Below, piece after piece: positions 53,148 to 61,969 of a DNA stretch of 64,000 nucleotides. The stretch covers positions 937,081 to 1,001,080 of the forward strand of contig NZ_VJXQ01000001.1 in the NCBI RefSeq assembly GCF_007655485.1. Reading direction: 5' to 3'. Source of the stretch: Halobellus captivus (GTDB lineage Archaea > Halobacteriota > Halobacteria > Halobacteriales > Haloferacaceae). Position 1 is the first letter of the stretch; each line of letters starts with the position of its first letter. The notes beneath the pieces were generated by a model, which saw only the letters and a program-made list of their open reading frames with translations, was not told the DNA's origin and searched no databases. Made by a program: the position numbers and the translations under genes.

Positions 53148-54065
53148 CTACGTGTACCGGTCGATGAGCGCGGACACCTCGTCGATGTAGTTCTCGCGGA
53201 CGCGCCTGTTCGACATCTCCTGGACGTGCGTCGCCGTCTGATCGATATTCGGGCTCGTCCCGAGGGGTCGGTCCACGAGGTCGTACTGTGAGATCAGTTC
53301 GACGGGGCCGTCGACCGCTTCGAGGTTGTCGATGATGGCGTCGATGGAGCGCCTGATCTCGGTCCGTTCGGCGAAGTCGGGACAGCGGGTCATCCACCCG
53401 CGGTCGCCGTCGCGCTCGTAGGCGGCCCACACGTCGGCCTCGAAAAACCGCGTTTCGCCCCGGTACTCGATGTTCGAGACGCTGTCGTCCTGGACGTAGA
53501 TCGCGTATTCGGGCGCTTCCTGATCGAGTCCGAAAATCGAGAAGAAGTCGTCCCACTCGGTCGGCAGGTCGTCGAGTTGGCCGGTCAGCGCGACGTCCCA
53601 CACCTGTTTGCCGGCGCTGGTCCGCCGGTCACGCCACGAATCGAGGCGGCTCTGATCGATGAAGACGGGAATCGAGTTCCGGCCGATGCCCTCGTAGAGC
53701 CCCGCGTAGTAGACGCCTTTCATCGGTTCCAGGCGGACGACCGGCTGGCCCGAACTGATGCTGACCAGCGCGTCGATGCTGGTCGGCGCCCGCGTCGACA
53801 GCGCGTCTCTGAACTCGAAGTGCCGCTGCTTGATGAGCCGCGGATCTCCGAAAATCATCGGGGCGTACAGCGACAGCGTCCCCTCAACGGTGACGTACGA
53901 CCCCGTGTTGAGCGTATCCTGCCGGTGCGCGGCCCAGAACTCCTTGACGCCGCCGATTTCGTCGACGCCGCCGTCGGGAACGGCGGTCTTCCGCTGGTGA
54001 TAGACGCTCGCGGCGTCGACGCCCAACGATAACGCCCCGAGCGTGGCAGTGATCGGATCGACCAT
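53148..54065 (-). CDS. Conserved hypothetical protein, 305 aa
   Basis: The protein begins MVDPITATLGALSLGVDAAS, a short hydrophobic N-terminus that could be a membrane anchor. It continues with strand-rich segments (GSYVTVEGTLSLYAPMIFG, QPVVRLEPMKGVYYAGLYEG, IPVFIDQSRLDSWRDR), then an acidic region and a final helical part ('SNRRVRENYIDEVSALIDRY'). The ATG at 54065 is used because the longer frame begins with TTG. I do not recognise a family or active-site motif. It stands alone, divergent from the small acidic gene. Confidence 0.7.
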   Translation of the reverse strand: MVDPITATLGALSLGVDAASVYHQRKTAVPDGGVDEIGGVKEFWAAHRQDTLNTGSYVTVEGTLSLYAPMIFGDPRLIKQRHFEFRDALSTRAPTSIDALVSISSGQPVVRLEPMKGVYYAGLYEGIGRNSIPVFIDQSRLDSWRDRRTSAGKQVWDVALTGQLDDLPTEWDDFFSIFGLDQEAPEYAIYVQDDSVSNIEYRGETRFFEADVWAAYERDGDRGWMTRCPDFAERTEIRRSIDAIIDNLEAVDGPVELISQYDLVDRPLGTSPNIDQTATHVQEMSNRRVRENYIDEVSALIDRYT

Positions 54066-54211
54066 ACCGTACTTTCCCAAACGACGTTACTTAATCTTCA
54101 CCGATACTGACAGGACGGCTCGCTCTCCCGGTTGCATCGGATCCGGAGATGCGAATCGAATGTCGGAGATGCGCACCGGACTCTTGTATCTGCAGCGCCA
54201 AGTACGAGACT

Positions 54212-54430
54212 ATGGCTGACGACGAACACGGCGTCGACATCGACGAGGAGACAGAACTGGAGACCGCAGAGGACGAGAAACAGAGTGAACGAGCGGCCGA
54301 GGAAGCCGACGAAGCCGTCGAGGAGTCGAAGACGGAGCGAGCGCTCGAGCAGGAATCGGACGCTCGCGAGGAAGAAGCCAAAGAGCAGGAGAATCCAGAC
54401 GCGCACCGCGACGAGGAACCGCACCAGTGA
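54212..54430 (+). CDS. Small highly acidic protein, 72 aa
   Basis: A Glu/Asp/Ala-rich, lysine-poor protein (MADDEHGVDIDEETELETAE ... ERALEQESDAREEEAKEQEN). It is probably disordered or a long single helix. The frame is open upstream, but the ATG at 54212 fits the acidic start. No family is recognised; low complexity makes homology unreliable. Confidence 0.55.
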   Translation: MADDEHGVDIDEETELETAEDEKQSERAAEEADEAVEESKTERALEQESDAREEEAKEQENPDAHRDEEPHQ

Positions 54431-54466
54431 GCCGCCGGCACGAGGGCGCGAAGGGGTCGTAGCCGA

Positions 54467-55168
54467 TCAGAACTGGATCCGCCCTTCGAGCCGGTGGACG
54501 AGGTCGCGAACGGCCTCCTGTTTGTAGTACCCGACCGCCGAGAGCGCGATCACGACCCCGACGAGGGCCATCCCCTCGAGGAACCGGCCGCTGGCCAGTT
54601 CACCACCGGCGTAGACGGTGATGACGTACGCGGGGAGGCGACCGATGCTGATGACCGCGATGAACGTCCGGAGCCGCAGGGGCGTGAGCCCGCTCAGAAA
54701 GCAGATGGCGTCGTCGGGGAGCCCCGGAATGATGACGAACGCGAAGAGCCCCGGCGCGCCGACCCGCTCGACGAAGTCGTCGAAGCGGTCGACGACGTCC
54801 TCGTGGAGGATGTCCTCGACGAACGATCGCCCGAATCGCTTCGCGAGACTGAACGCGATCGCGCTGCCGATGAGGACGCCGGTGAGGCTGTAAACGGTGC
54901 CCCAGAACGGGCCGAACAGGTAGCCCGCGACGAGCGCGACGACCTGTCCGGGGATCGGGGCCACGATGACTTGGACCGCCTGAATGACGACGAACACGAG
55001 CGGAGCGAAGACGCCGAACTGCGCGATCCACGTTCGGAGTTCGTCGGCGCGAAAGATGAACGACGCGTACCGCTGGACGGCCACGTAGAGCGTCAAGAAA
55101 GCGACCGCAACGAGGAGTAAAACGAGGATTCCCCGCCAGCGGTCCGCTCTCGACGAGAAAACTCTCAT
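54467..55168 (-). CDS. TVP38/TMEM64-family (VTT/SNARE-associated) membrane protein
   Basis: A 233-residue membrane protein with about five to six hydrophobic segments. The VTT-domain core is visible: 'PGQVVALVAGYLFGPFWGTV', 'GVLIGSAIAFSLAKRFGRSF' and 'VIIPGLPDDAICFLSGLTPL' (the re-entrant loops containing G-PxD/FGPxxG patterns). DedA/TVP38 proteins are linked to lipid scrambling and membrane homeostasis. The ATG start gives a short basic N-terminus, then helix 1. Confidence 0.9.
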   Translation of the reverse strand: MRVFSSRADRWRGILVLLLVAVAFLTLYVAVQRYASFIFRADELRTWIAQFGVFAPLVFVVIQAVQVIVAPIPGQVVALVAGYLFGPFWGTVYSLTGVLIGSAIAFSLAKRFGRSFVEDILHEDVVDRFDDFVERVGAPGLFAFVIIPGLPDDAICFLSGLTPLRLRTFIAVISIGRLPAYVITVYAGGELASGRFLEGMALVGVVIALSAVGYYKQEAVRDLVHRLEGRIQF

Positions 55169-55275
55169 TCCTCTCAGAGGACGTCACAACCGAACTTGAA
55201 TCTTGCTTGTACCGCCGGAAGAGACGGCGAATCCACGGCGAACTCACGACGAACTCACGACGCACCAGCGGACCG

Positions 55276-55806
55276 TTACTCGATGACGACAGACGTCGTC
55301 GCCTCCTGCTGGTCGTTGAGGCCGACGGTCACCTCGTACTCGTCCGATTCGTCGGGGTTCCGGACGGCGGGATACTCGAGGGCGACGACGTCGCCTTGGC
55401 GCAGTTCGTACTCGGTGTCCATCGAGACCGTGAAGGAGTACTCGTTGTTGTTCGCGCCGCTGATCGCGTCCGAGCCGAACTCCTCGTCGAGCGACCCGTC
55501 GCCCGTCCGATCGACACCAACGGTGATGGCGTCGTGACTCGCGCTGTCAACGACGAACCGGTCGCGGGGATACGTCGCCGAAACCGCGCCGAGCGTCTGG
55601 CCCGCGATAGCCTCGGAAACGGGGACGCGAAGCGTTTGCGCGCCGCTGGCGTCGGGGTCGTCGCGATGGAGGGAAACCGATTCCTCGGTGCTGGCTCCGT
55701 CACCGCCGCCGTTTCCGGGTTCATCGGAGCTACCTGAAAGTGACGAACAACCGGCTGTCGCTGCGATGGCTGTCACCGCGCCTGCGAGGTAGGTTCGTCG
55801 GTGCAC
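55276..55806 (-). CDS. Predicted Tat-like lipoprotein, 176 aa
   Basis: The N-terminus MHRRTYLAGAVTAIAATAGC is a signal peptide with an Arg-Arg pair and a lipobox (TAGC at about 17-20). The mature protein would be lipid-anchored at the cell surface. An acidic linker follows, then strand-rich sequence (TLRVPVSEAIAGQTLGAVSA, EYSFTVSMDTEYELRQGDVV, YEVTVGLNDQQEATTSVVI) like a single beta-sandwich domain. The start is GTG. Function is unknown. It is divergent from the FNT-UspA gene. Confidence 0.8.
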   Translation of the reverse strand: MHRRTYLAGAVTAIAATAGCSSLSGSSDEPGNGGGDGASTEESVSLHRDDPDASGAQTLRVPVSEAIAGQTLGAVSATYPRDRFVVDSASHDAITVGVDRTGDGSLDEEFGSDAISGANNNEYSFTVSMDTEYELRQGDVVALEYPAVRNPDESDEYEVTVGLNDQQEATTSVVIE

Positions 55807-55903
55807 GGGGCGGGCTTTCGGATCCCGAGGTTAATACCTGGTGGCTCGATGACGTCCCGCGTAAACACTACAATAAAGTCGCCCCGCTCAGTGGCGTAAT
55901 CCA

Positions 55904-57778
55904 ATGGACGAGCCTACCCCGGAAGAGCAAGGCGATCCGCCGCAGGGAGACCCGCCCGATAGGCCGGATCTCGACGAGTTCCCGGATCGGACAGATTTAG
56001 ACGAGTCAGTACGGGAGGCCGTCGAACGGTCCCGTATGGGCGCGCCAGCCGTCGGAGAGGCCGTTCGCGACCGGTTCTCCGCGGACGAGGTGTTCCAGCG
56101 CATCGTCGCCGCGGCCGACGAGGAAGTCACCTCGACCGGACGCGAACTGTTCTTCAGCGCCATCGCGGCCGGGTTCGCGATCAGCATCACGTTTCTGTTG
56201 TACGCCTCGGCCTCGTCGATCACGGACAACAAGATTGTCGGGGCACTCCTGTACCCGCTCGGCTTCATCTACATCATCATCGGCGGCTATCAGCTGTACA
56301 CCGAGAACACGCTACCTCCGGTCGCACTGACGTTAGAGCGGATCGCGAGCCTCCCGGCGCTGTTGCGCCACTGGACGATCGTTCTGTTGGGCAACTTCGT
56401 CGGCGGCGCGATCGGAACGCTCGTGCTCGTGTGGGGGGACGTGTTCGACCCCGCCGCGGCCGACGAAGCGCTCTCTCTCGCCCGTCACGGCGCGTTCGAA
56501 GTGGGATGGTGGGCGCTGTTTTCGAAGGCCGTCTTCGCGGGACTCATCGTCGCCGGAGTCGTCTGGGTGGGATTCAGCTCGCGCGATACCATCTCGCGGA
56601 TCGTCGTGACGTACCTGGCGTTCCTCGCGATTCCGGTCGGCGGCCTGTTCCACTCCGTCGTCGCGTTCTCCGAGGCGTGGTATCTCGTGCTGTACGGCGA
56701 GTTGGCGTTCATAGCGGGCATCACAGATTTCGTCCTACCGGTCCTCCTCGGTAACACGATCGGCGGCGTCGCGCTCGTCACACTCGTCAACTTCTTCCAG
56801 ACGAGTCGCGACCGACTCGAATCGGCCCGGTTCGAGGGGATCGAACGCCGCCTCACCCTTCGGGAGTGGCTGTTCGGACGCCTCGTCGGACGCTCGTACG
56901 TACCGATTTTGGACCCTTCGGAGCGGTCGCTCTCGCGCGACGGCGGGTTCCGGATTATGGTCCCGATCGCGAACCCGCGAACCGAATCGGGGCTCGTCGA
57001 TCTGGCGTGTACCCTCGCGAGCGCGAAGGAGGACGCGACCGTCCACGCGGTGCACGTGATCCAAACGCCCGGAAACCGCCCGGCCGATCCGAGCGCCCGA
57101 CAGCGACAGCGCATCTCCGGGGAGTCCGAACGCCTGATGGAGCCGATTCACGAGACTGCGGCGGGATACGACGTCGGGTTCGAGACGTCACTCGTCGTCA
57201 CCAACCGGTCCTTCGAGGAGGTGTTCAACACCGCCCGGCGGACGAGTCCCGATCTCGTCGTGATGGGGTGGGAGGACAACCGCCTGTGGAGCGATGCGCG
57301 CGCCGAACGGCCCCTCGCGGAACTCACGAACCAGCTACCGTGTGACTTCCTGATCGTCAAGGACCGCGGCCTCGACGCCTCCAGAATTCTCCTGCCCACC
57401 TACGGCGGCCCGGATTCAGACCTGAGCGCCGAAGTCGTTCGGATGCTTCAGACGGCCGTCGGGTCGGCGGTGTCGCTGCTCCACGTGGTCGACGACGACG
57501 GCGAGGTGGAGTCCGGACAGCAGTTCCTCGAAACGTGGGCGCTCGATCACGAGCTCACCGACGCCGACCTCCACGTCGAGGCCGGGGACGTCGAGACCGC
57601 AATCGAACGGGAAGCGAGAGATCACACCCTGATGATCCTCGGTGCGACGGAGCGGGGACTGCTGTCTCGGCTCCTGACCGACACGCTGCACCTCGACGTC
57701 GTCAACGAGGTCGAGTGCTCTGTGCTGCTCGCCGAGCGCCCGTCCGAGCGGTCGATTCTGGATCGGCTGTTCGGCTGA
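55904..57778 (+). CDS. FNT-family channel fused to tandem UspA domains
   Basis: A 624-residue fusion. After an acidic N-terminus, residues ~85-320 have about six transmembrane helices with formate/nitrite transporter features ('LFFSAIAAGFAISITFLLYA', 'LLGNFVGGAIGTLVLVWGD', 'ITDFVLPVLLGNTIGGVALV'). From about 350 two universal-stress-protein domains follow: 'RIMVPIANPRTESGLVDLAC' to 'CDFLIVKDRGLDASRIL', then 'LLPTYGGPDSDLSAEVVRML' to ECSVLLAERP. The second domain's LGATERGLLSRLL resembles the UspA ATP-binding loop. The channel may move a small monocarboxylate or other anion, with Usp domains sensing nucleotides. The pairing is inferred to allow energy- or stress-linked gating. CspA lies 90 bp downstream. 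Confidence 0.88.
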   Translation: MDEPTPEEQGDPPQGDPPDRPDLDEFPDRTDLDESVREAVERSRMGAPAVGEAVRDRFSADEVFQRIVAAADEEVTSTGRELFFSAIAAGFAISITFLLYASASSITDNKIVGALLYPLGFIYIIIGGYQLYTENTLPPVALTLERIASLPALLRHWTIVLLGNFVGGAIGTLVLVWGDVFDPAAADEALSLARHGAFEVGWWALFSKAVFAGLIVAGVVWVGFSSRDTISRIVVTYLAFLAIPVGGLFHSVVAFSEAWYLVLYGELAFIAGITDFVLPVLLGNTIGGVALVTLVNFFQTSRDRLESARFEGIERRLTLREWLFGRLVGRSYVPILDPSERSLSRDGGFRIMVPIANPRTESGLVDLACTLASAKEDATVHAVHVIQTPGNRPADPSARQRQRISGESERLMEPIHETAAGYDVGFETSLVVTNRSFEEVFNTARRTSPDLVVMGWEDNRLWSDARAERPLAELTNQLPCDFLIVKDRGLDASRILLPTYGGPDSDLSAEVVRMLQTAVGSAVSLLHVVDDDGEVESGQQFLETWALDHELTDADLHVEAGDVETAIEREARDHTLMILGATERGLLSRLLTDTLHLDVVNEVECSVLLAERPSERSILDRLFG

Positions 57779-57869
57779 CGCGGCGAGTGGAGAGACAGCG
57801 GTTCTCGAAACCCGTGGTACCACGCATCGCACAACAGTTATACATCGCGGGCCACTCGGTACGGTTGCA

Positions 57870-58064
57870 ATGGCAAACGGTAAGGTTGACTTCTTCAACG
57901 ACACGGGCGGCTACGGCTTCATTTCGACTGACGACGCTGACGAGGACGTCTTCTTCCACATGGAAGATATCGGCGGCCCGGACCTCGAAGAGGGACAGGA
58001 AGTCGAGTTCGACATCGAGCAGGCCGACAAGGGCCCGCGCGCGACGAACCTCGAGCGCCTGTAA
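57870..58064 (+). CDS. cspA: Cold-shock protein (CspA family)
   Basis: A 64-residue single cold-shock domain with RNP-1-like GGYGFIST and RNP-2-like DVFFHMEDI motifs. It begins MANGKVDFFNDTG, with the rest of the OB fold (GQEVEFDIEQADKGPRATNLE). It binds single-stranded RNA/DNA and acts as an RNA chaperone. An A+T-rich ACAGTTATACAT lies about 30 bp upstream. Confidence 0.95.
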   Translation: MANGKVDFFNDTGGYGFISTDDADEDVFFHMEDIGGPDLEEGQEVEFDIEQADKGPRATNLERL

Positions 58065-58277
58065 CTCGGAGAAGTCAACGCGACTGCGGTAGCGGACGGA
58101 GGCTGGCGGCGAGCGGGCAGACGAGTCCGATTCGGTTGCGGCAGTTCTCTGAACTATTCTCATTTCATCACACGCGGAGTGGCGACGTCGTCTGCGAGAT
58201 GACACCACTCGAAATCACGAACAACGATAGTTGCGTCCGCCGACACGTTCTCGGTGGCGGCGACCGAACGGTCCCGT

Positions 58278-59123
58278 ATGGACGAGGAGGACGTCGAGAT
58301 GGAGTACGCCGAGGCGTACGGCACGCGCGTTCCGAAGGTGGGGCTCGGGACGTGGCAACTCACCGGCGAGGCGTGTTACGAGACGGTGTCGACGGCGCTC
58401 GAACTCGGATACCGACACGTCGACACGGCGCAGTTGTACGGGAACGAGGAGGAGGTCGGGCGCGCGATCGCCGACGCGGACGTCGATCGGGACAATATCT
58501 TTCTCACGACGAAAGTTTCGCCGCGAAACGCGGGCTACGATAACCTGATCAAGTCGACGAGGGCGAGTCTCGACCGACTCGATACTCCGTACGTCGATCT
58601 CCTCTTGCTCCACTGGCCCAACCCGATCGTCTCGGTCTCGAAGACGATGCGCGCGATGGACCGCCTCGTCGAACTGGGAGAAGTGTACAACGTCGGCGTC
58701 AGCAACTTCCCGCAGGTGTTTCTCGACCGCGCGCGTGCGGCCGCCGAGACGCCGATCGTCACAAACCAGATCCAGTTTCACCCGTACAAGCCGCAGCGCC
58801 GGATGTTGCGGTACTGCCAGTCGGAGGGGATGTTTCTGACCGCCTACAGCCCGCTGGCCCGCGGAACGGTCCTCGGCGACGACGACGTCGGAGAGCTCGC
58901 CGAGCGGTACGAGAAAACCCCCGCACAGATCGTGCTCCGGTGGGCGATTCAGCACCGCGACGTCGTCGTGATTCCGAAATCGACCGACGAGACGCACCTG
59001 AAAGCGAACCTCGAACTCTTCGATTTCAAGCTCACGCGCGAGGAAGTCGACACCCTCACCAAACCGTCGCTGCTGAAGTCCGGGAAGGCGATGCTCGACG
59101 GGATGGTGAGCGAGTTCCGGTGA
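58278..59123 (+). CDS. Aldo/keto reductase
   Basis: A TIM-barrel NADPH-dependent oxidoreductase. The N-terminal 'RVPKVGLGTWQLTG', the catalytic region 'GYRHVDTAQLYGNEEEVG' (Asp and Tyr), the lysine in TTKVSPRN, the histidine in LLLLHWPNP and the C-terminal cofactor motif VIPKSTDETHLKANLE are present. The length is typical of AKR family members. ATG 58278 (MDEEDVEMEYAEAYG) is chosen; a GTG at 58254 would add eight residues. The substrate is unknown. Its stop overlaps the next start (TGATG), so the two are likely co-transcribed. Confidence 0.93.
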   Translation: MDEEDVEMEYAEAYGTRVPKVGLGTWQLTGEACYETVSTALELGYRHVDTAQLYGNEEEVGRAIADADVDRDNIFLTTKVSPRNAGYDNLIKSTRASLDRLDTPYVDLLLLHWPNPIVSVSKTMRAMDRLVELGEVYNVGVSNFPQVFLDRARAAAETPIVTNQIQFHPYKPQRRMLRYCQSEGMFLTAYSPLARGTVLGDDDVGELAERYEKTPAQIVLRWAIQHRDVVVIPKSTDETHLKANLELFDFKLTREEVDTLTKPSLLKSGKAMLDGMVSEFR

Positions 59124-59635
59124 TGGACGGCAGTCGGCCGTCGCGACCGCTCGCGAGACGCGTCGCGGCCGCGTGGATCGGGGTCGTCGTCCTCGCCTCG
59201 GTCCTCGACCCGACCGCGGTATTTTCCGCGGTCGGCGGCCTACTGGGACCGGTCGGGCAACCCGAATCTGGCGGACAACTCGGCGTCGCCGGATCCCTGG
59301 CGAGTCGGATCGACGTGTTCGCCCTCTCCCACGTCGTCGCGTACGGCGTTCTCGCGTGGCTCCTCGCCGACAGTCTCGAGACGACCGACGCGGCCGATAC
59401 GGGCGACGCAGCCGATGCGGTCGACGCAGCCGATGCGGTCGACGCCGCCGATGTGGGAGGGAGTTCCAGACTGGGATCGCTGTTGGTCGCCGTCGCGCTC
59501 GCCGCCGCAGTCGGTCTCGGCGTCGAACTCGTGCAGGCCCCGCTGGCAACCCGCACGGCGAGCGTTGCCGACGCGGTGGTGAACGGGGTCGGAGCGGTCG
59601 CCGCCGTTACCTTCCGCGACGTCGTGTCGCGGTGA
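59123..59635 (+). CDS. VanZ-like membrane protein
   Basis: A 170-residue membrane protein with helices at about 14-30, 60-82, 115-132 and 150-165. The segment IDVFALSHVVAYGVLAWLLA and GVELVQAPLATRTASVADAV resemble VanZ-family sequence ('D-K-xHF-xyg-lg', 'E-xQ-xxx-R-sxxD-xxan'). It contains an acidic loop of repeated Asp-Ala-Ala-Asp-Ala-Val units (about 90-110) encoded by tandem 18-bp repeats. Function is unknown. It overlaps the aldo/keto reductase by one base. Confidence 0.75.
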   Translation: MDGSRPSRPLARRVAAAWIGVVVLASVLDPTAVFSAVGGLLGPVGQPESGGQLGVAGSLASRIDVFALSHVVAYGVLAWLLADSLETTDAADTGDAADAVDAADAVDAADVGGSSRLGSLLVAVALAAAVGLGVELVQAPLATRTASVADAVVNGVGAVAAVTFRDVVSR

Positions 59636-59706
59636 TCCCGTGACGGCGGGGCGACCTCGACGACGCGCCGTTTTTACCCGGCGAGCGCCAACGGGGAGTG
59701 AAATCG

Positions 59707-60450
59707 ATGTCCGTGACGACGCTGCACCGACCGACCCACCGCGACGCCCTGGGACTCTTAGAGGCCGCGTTCGGCGACGGTCGGATGGTGACTGCCTTCG
59801 GTCGGTGTAGCGTCGACTACGACGGGCGGGCGTCCTCGGAACTCGGTCCGGGTGACAGGCTCGTCGTCTGCAAGCCCGACGGAACGATCCTCGTCCACAC
59901 CGACGAGAACCGCAAGCCGGTCAACTGGCAACCACCGGGCTGCGTCCACCGCGCGAGCGTTCGGGACGGGCAGCTGCGAATCCGCAGCGAGCGCTCCTCG
60001 CCGACGGAGCGACTCGACGTCGCCTTCGAGCGCGTCGAGCAGGTGACCGCCTACGAGGTGAGCGATCGGAGCGACCTCCGACTGACCGGGAGCGAGGAGG
60101 ACCTGCGCCAGCGAATCCTCGACGATCCGGCGCTCGTCGAACCGGGGTTCGAGCCGACGGCGACCGAACGGGAGACGGCCGCGGGCCCCGTGGATATCTT
60201 CGGTGCGGACGCCGAGGGACGGCCGGTCGTCGTGGAGTTGAAACGCCGACGAGTCGGTCCGTCGGCCGCGAGCCAACTTCGGCGGTACGTCGAGGCCGTC
60301 GACGAGGAGTTCCCCGACGAGGGCGTTCGCGGACTGCTCGTCGCTCCGTCGGTCACAGACCGCGCGGCCGCGCTGCTCGACGAACTGGATCTCGCGTTCG
60401 TGCCGGTCGATCCGACCGCGAACGTGGCTTCGGAAGGGACCCCCCGGTGA
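59707..60450 (+). CDS. nucS: Mismatch/branched-DNA endonuclease NucS (EndoMS)
   Basis: NucS/EndoMS makes double-strand cuts at mismatches and is stimulated by PCNA. The C-terminal RecB-like nuclease has Asp163 in PVDIFGADAEG, Glu177-x-Lys179 in VVVELKRRR and Gln190 in AASQLRRYVEAV. The N-terminal DNA-binding domain contains FGRCSVDYDGRASSELGPGD and VCKPDGTILVH. The 247-aa length matches haloarchaeal NucS. The ATG MSVTTLHRPT is chosen; a GTG at 59698 would add three residues. A PCNA-binding tail is not obvious at the end. Confidence 0.94.
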   Translation: MSVTTLHRPTHRDALGLLEAAFGDGRMVTAFGRCSVDYDGRASSELGPGDRLVVCKPDGTILVHTDENRKPVNWQPPGCVHRASVRDGQLRIRSERSSPTERLDVAFERVEQVTAYEVSDRSDLRLTGSEEDLRQRILDDPALVEPGFEPTATERETAAGPVDIFGADAEGRPVVVELKRRRVGPSAASQLRRYVEAVDEEFPDEGVRGLLVAPSVTDRAAALLDELDLAFVPVDPTANVASEGTPR

Positions 60451-60470
60451 GGTCGGCGAACAGTTCGAAG

Positions 60471-60480
60471 CGCTTTTAGG
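60471..60480 (+). promoter_or_regulatory. Probable TATA box for the L16 gene
   Basis: CGCTTTTAGG sits 31-40 bp before the ATG at 60511 in an otherwise GC-rich spacer after the nucS stop, giving a leader of only a few bases. It is inferred from position. Confidence 0.5.
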
Positions 60481-60510
60481 TCGTATCGGCGTTGTTCCGC
60501 ACAAGTAACT

Positions 60511-61041
60511 ATGTCCGACAAACCCGCCTCAATGTACCGGGAACTGTCGAAGCCGTCCTACACGCGGCGCGACTACGTCACGGGGATTCCCGGCTCGAAG
60601 ATCGCACAGCACAATATGGGTAACCTCCAGACCGGTCCGGAGGACTACCCGATCCAGATCAGCCTCCGCCTCGGAGAGGAGTGTCAGATCCGCCACGGCT
60701 CGCTGGAGTCGGCGCGTCTGTCGGCGAACCGCGTGATGCTCAAGGAGGTCGGCCAGGAGAACTACAAGATGGTCCTCCGGAAGTTCCCCCACCAGATCCT
60801 GCGCGAGAACAAGCAGGCGACCGGTGCGGGTGCGGACCGTGTCTCCGACGGAATGCGACAGGCGTTCGGCAAGCCCGTCGGCACCGCCGCGCGCGTTCAG
60901 AACAACGAGCGCGTCTTCACCATCTACTGCCAGCCTGAGCACGCGGACATCGCGAAGGACGCACTCCGACGCGCGTACAACAAGATGTCGCCGCCGTGCC
61001 GCATCGACGTCGAGAAGGGCGAGAAGCTGCTCGTCTCGTAA
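60511..61041 (+). CDS. rpl10e: 50S ribosomal protein L16 (archaeal L10e type)
   Basis: A 176-residue large-subunit protein near the peptidyl-transferase/A-site region. The N-terminus '[20 protein letters not shown]', [14 protein letters not shown], '[20 protein letters not shown]' and '[20 protein letters not shown]' all match the archaeal uL16 family. Its own promoter appears to lie just upstream. Confidence 0.97.
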   Translation: MSDKPASMYRELSKPSYTRRDYVTGIPGSKIAQHNMGNLQTGPEDYPIQISLRLGEECQIRHGSLESARLSANRVMLKEVGQENYKMVLRKFPHQILRENKQATGAGADRVSDGMRQAFGKPVGTAARVQNNERVFTIYCQPEHADIAKDALRRAYNKMSPPCRIDVEKGEKLLVS

Positions 61042-61283
61042 GGTCGCGTCCGGTCCATCGACGCGCGACGAACCGCGCTTTTGCTGCTGACTCGCCATTC
61101 CAGCGGCGGCACTCGCTATCCTGGTTTCTGGACGCCTCCACTCACGCGTTCGAACGGCAGCGCTCGATCGGCTGACAAACCGTTGCGAACGCACGGATAG
61201 CGAACCCGCTGCCGTTCGGCGTCGATCGTCAGGAAGCGGGTCTCCGAGTAAAAATACGCGAACGGTTCAGCGGGCTGGACGGC

Positions 61284-61646
61284 TCACTCGAGGTCGATCG
61301 AGGCGGAGTCGTCGATCTTCTCGAACGTGACCTGGAGAATGCCGTTGTTGAACGAGGCGCTCGCGGAGTGTTCGTCGACGCGCGCGGGCAGTCGGACGCG
61401 CTCGTCGTACTCGCGGCGGTCACCGGCCGCGGAGATTGTGAGCACCTCGCCGTCGCACTGCAACTCGACGCCGTCCTTCGTGACACCCGGGAGATCGGCG
61501 ACGAGTCGGAGCGACGATCCCTCGTCGTAGACGTCGACGTGGGTCTCCGTGGCGAACCCAGTGGCGTCGCTCCCAGTCATTTCGTCCATCATCCGCTCGA
61601 TCCCATCGAAGAAATCGTCGAACGGGTCGTCGCGGTCGTCTCTCAT
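61284..61646 (-). CDS. Hsp20/alpha-crystallin-type small heat-shock protein
   Basis: A 120-residue protein with an alpha-crystallin domain: THVDVYDEGSSLRLVADLPG, VTKDGVELQCDGEVLTISA and REYDERVRLPARVD. The final ASFNNGILQVTFEK is the conserved GILxV-like block. The N-terminus is acidic and methionine-rich (FDGIERMMDEMTG). The ATG at 61646 fits the family; upstream in-frame residues are unrelated. It holds unfolded proteins. GvpH-like proteins share this fold, but no gvp cluster is visible here. Confidence 0.88.
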   Translation of the reverse strand: MRDDRDDPFDDFFDGIERMMDEMTGSDATGFATETHVDVYDEGSSLRLVADLPGVTKDGVELQCDGEVLTISAAGDRREYDERVRLPARVDEHSASASFNNGILQVTFEKIDDSASIDLE

Positions 61647-61969
61647 CGAACCATCGTAGGGAGGTTCCGGAGAAAAGCCTTCTCCCCCCGGCCGATTCGG
61701 CCGGACAGTGGCAGAGCACGCCACCGTGTCCCGGTCTATGCCGTTTAGAGTTCCTCACGCGGATAAACTGATTGGTTCTGATCATTTCCGTTTGAAGTAA
61801 CGCGTTTGATGATTGGTTCTGCACGTACTGGAGGCGATTCGGATGTGAGAGAGTCGAATAAAACTCCACAAATCACACGGTACAAAGACTATCGAAGTCG
61901 ATATCCGGAGATATCGGGACGAATTTAATGACACAGGGATTCAAGTATATGGAATATGTGTACTCAAAT
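61647..61969. other. Intergenic, divergent Hsp20 and GAPDH promoters
   Basis: No gene is seen. The right part (about 61760-61969) is notably A+T-rich, with repeated TTGATTGGTTCTG-like elements (CTGATTGGTTCTGATCAT at 61768, TTGATGATTGGTTCTGCA at 61806) sharing GATTGGTTCTG. These are possible operator or BRE/TATA-associated sites for the glycolytic gene. Confidence 0.5.

Noticed and set aside
61284-61646. Gas-vesicle gene gvpH
   Set aside because: The alpha-crystallin fold fits, but no gvp neighbours exist in the window, so plain Hsp20 is safer.
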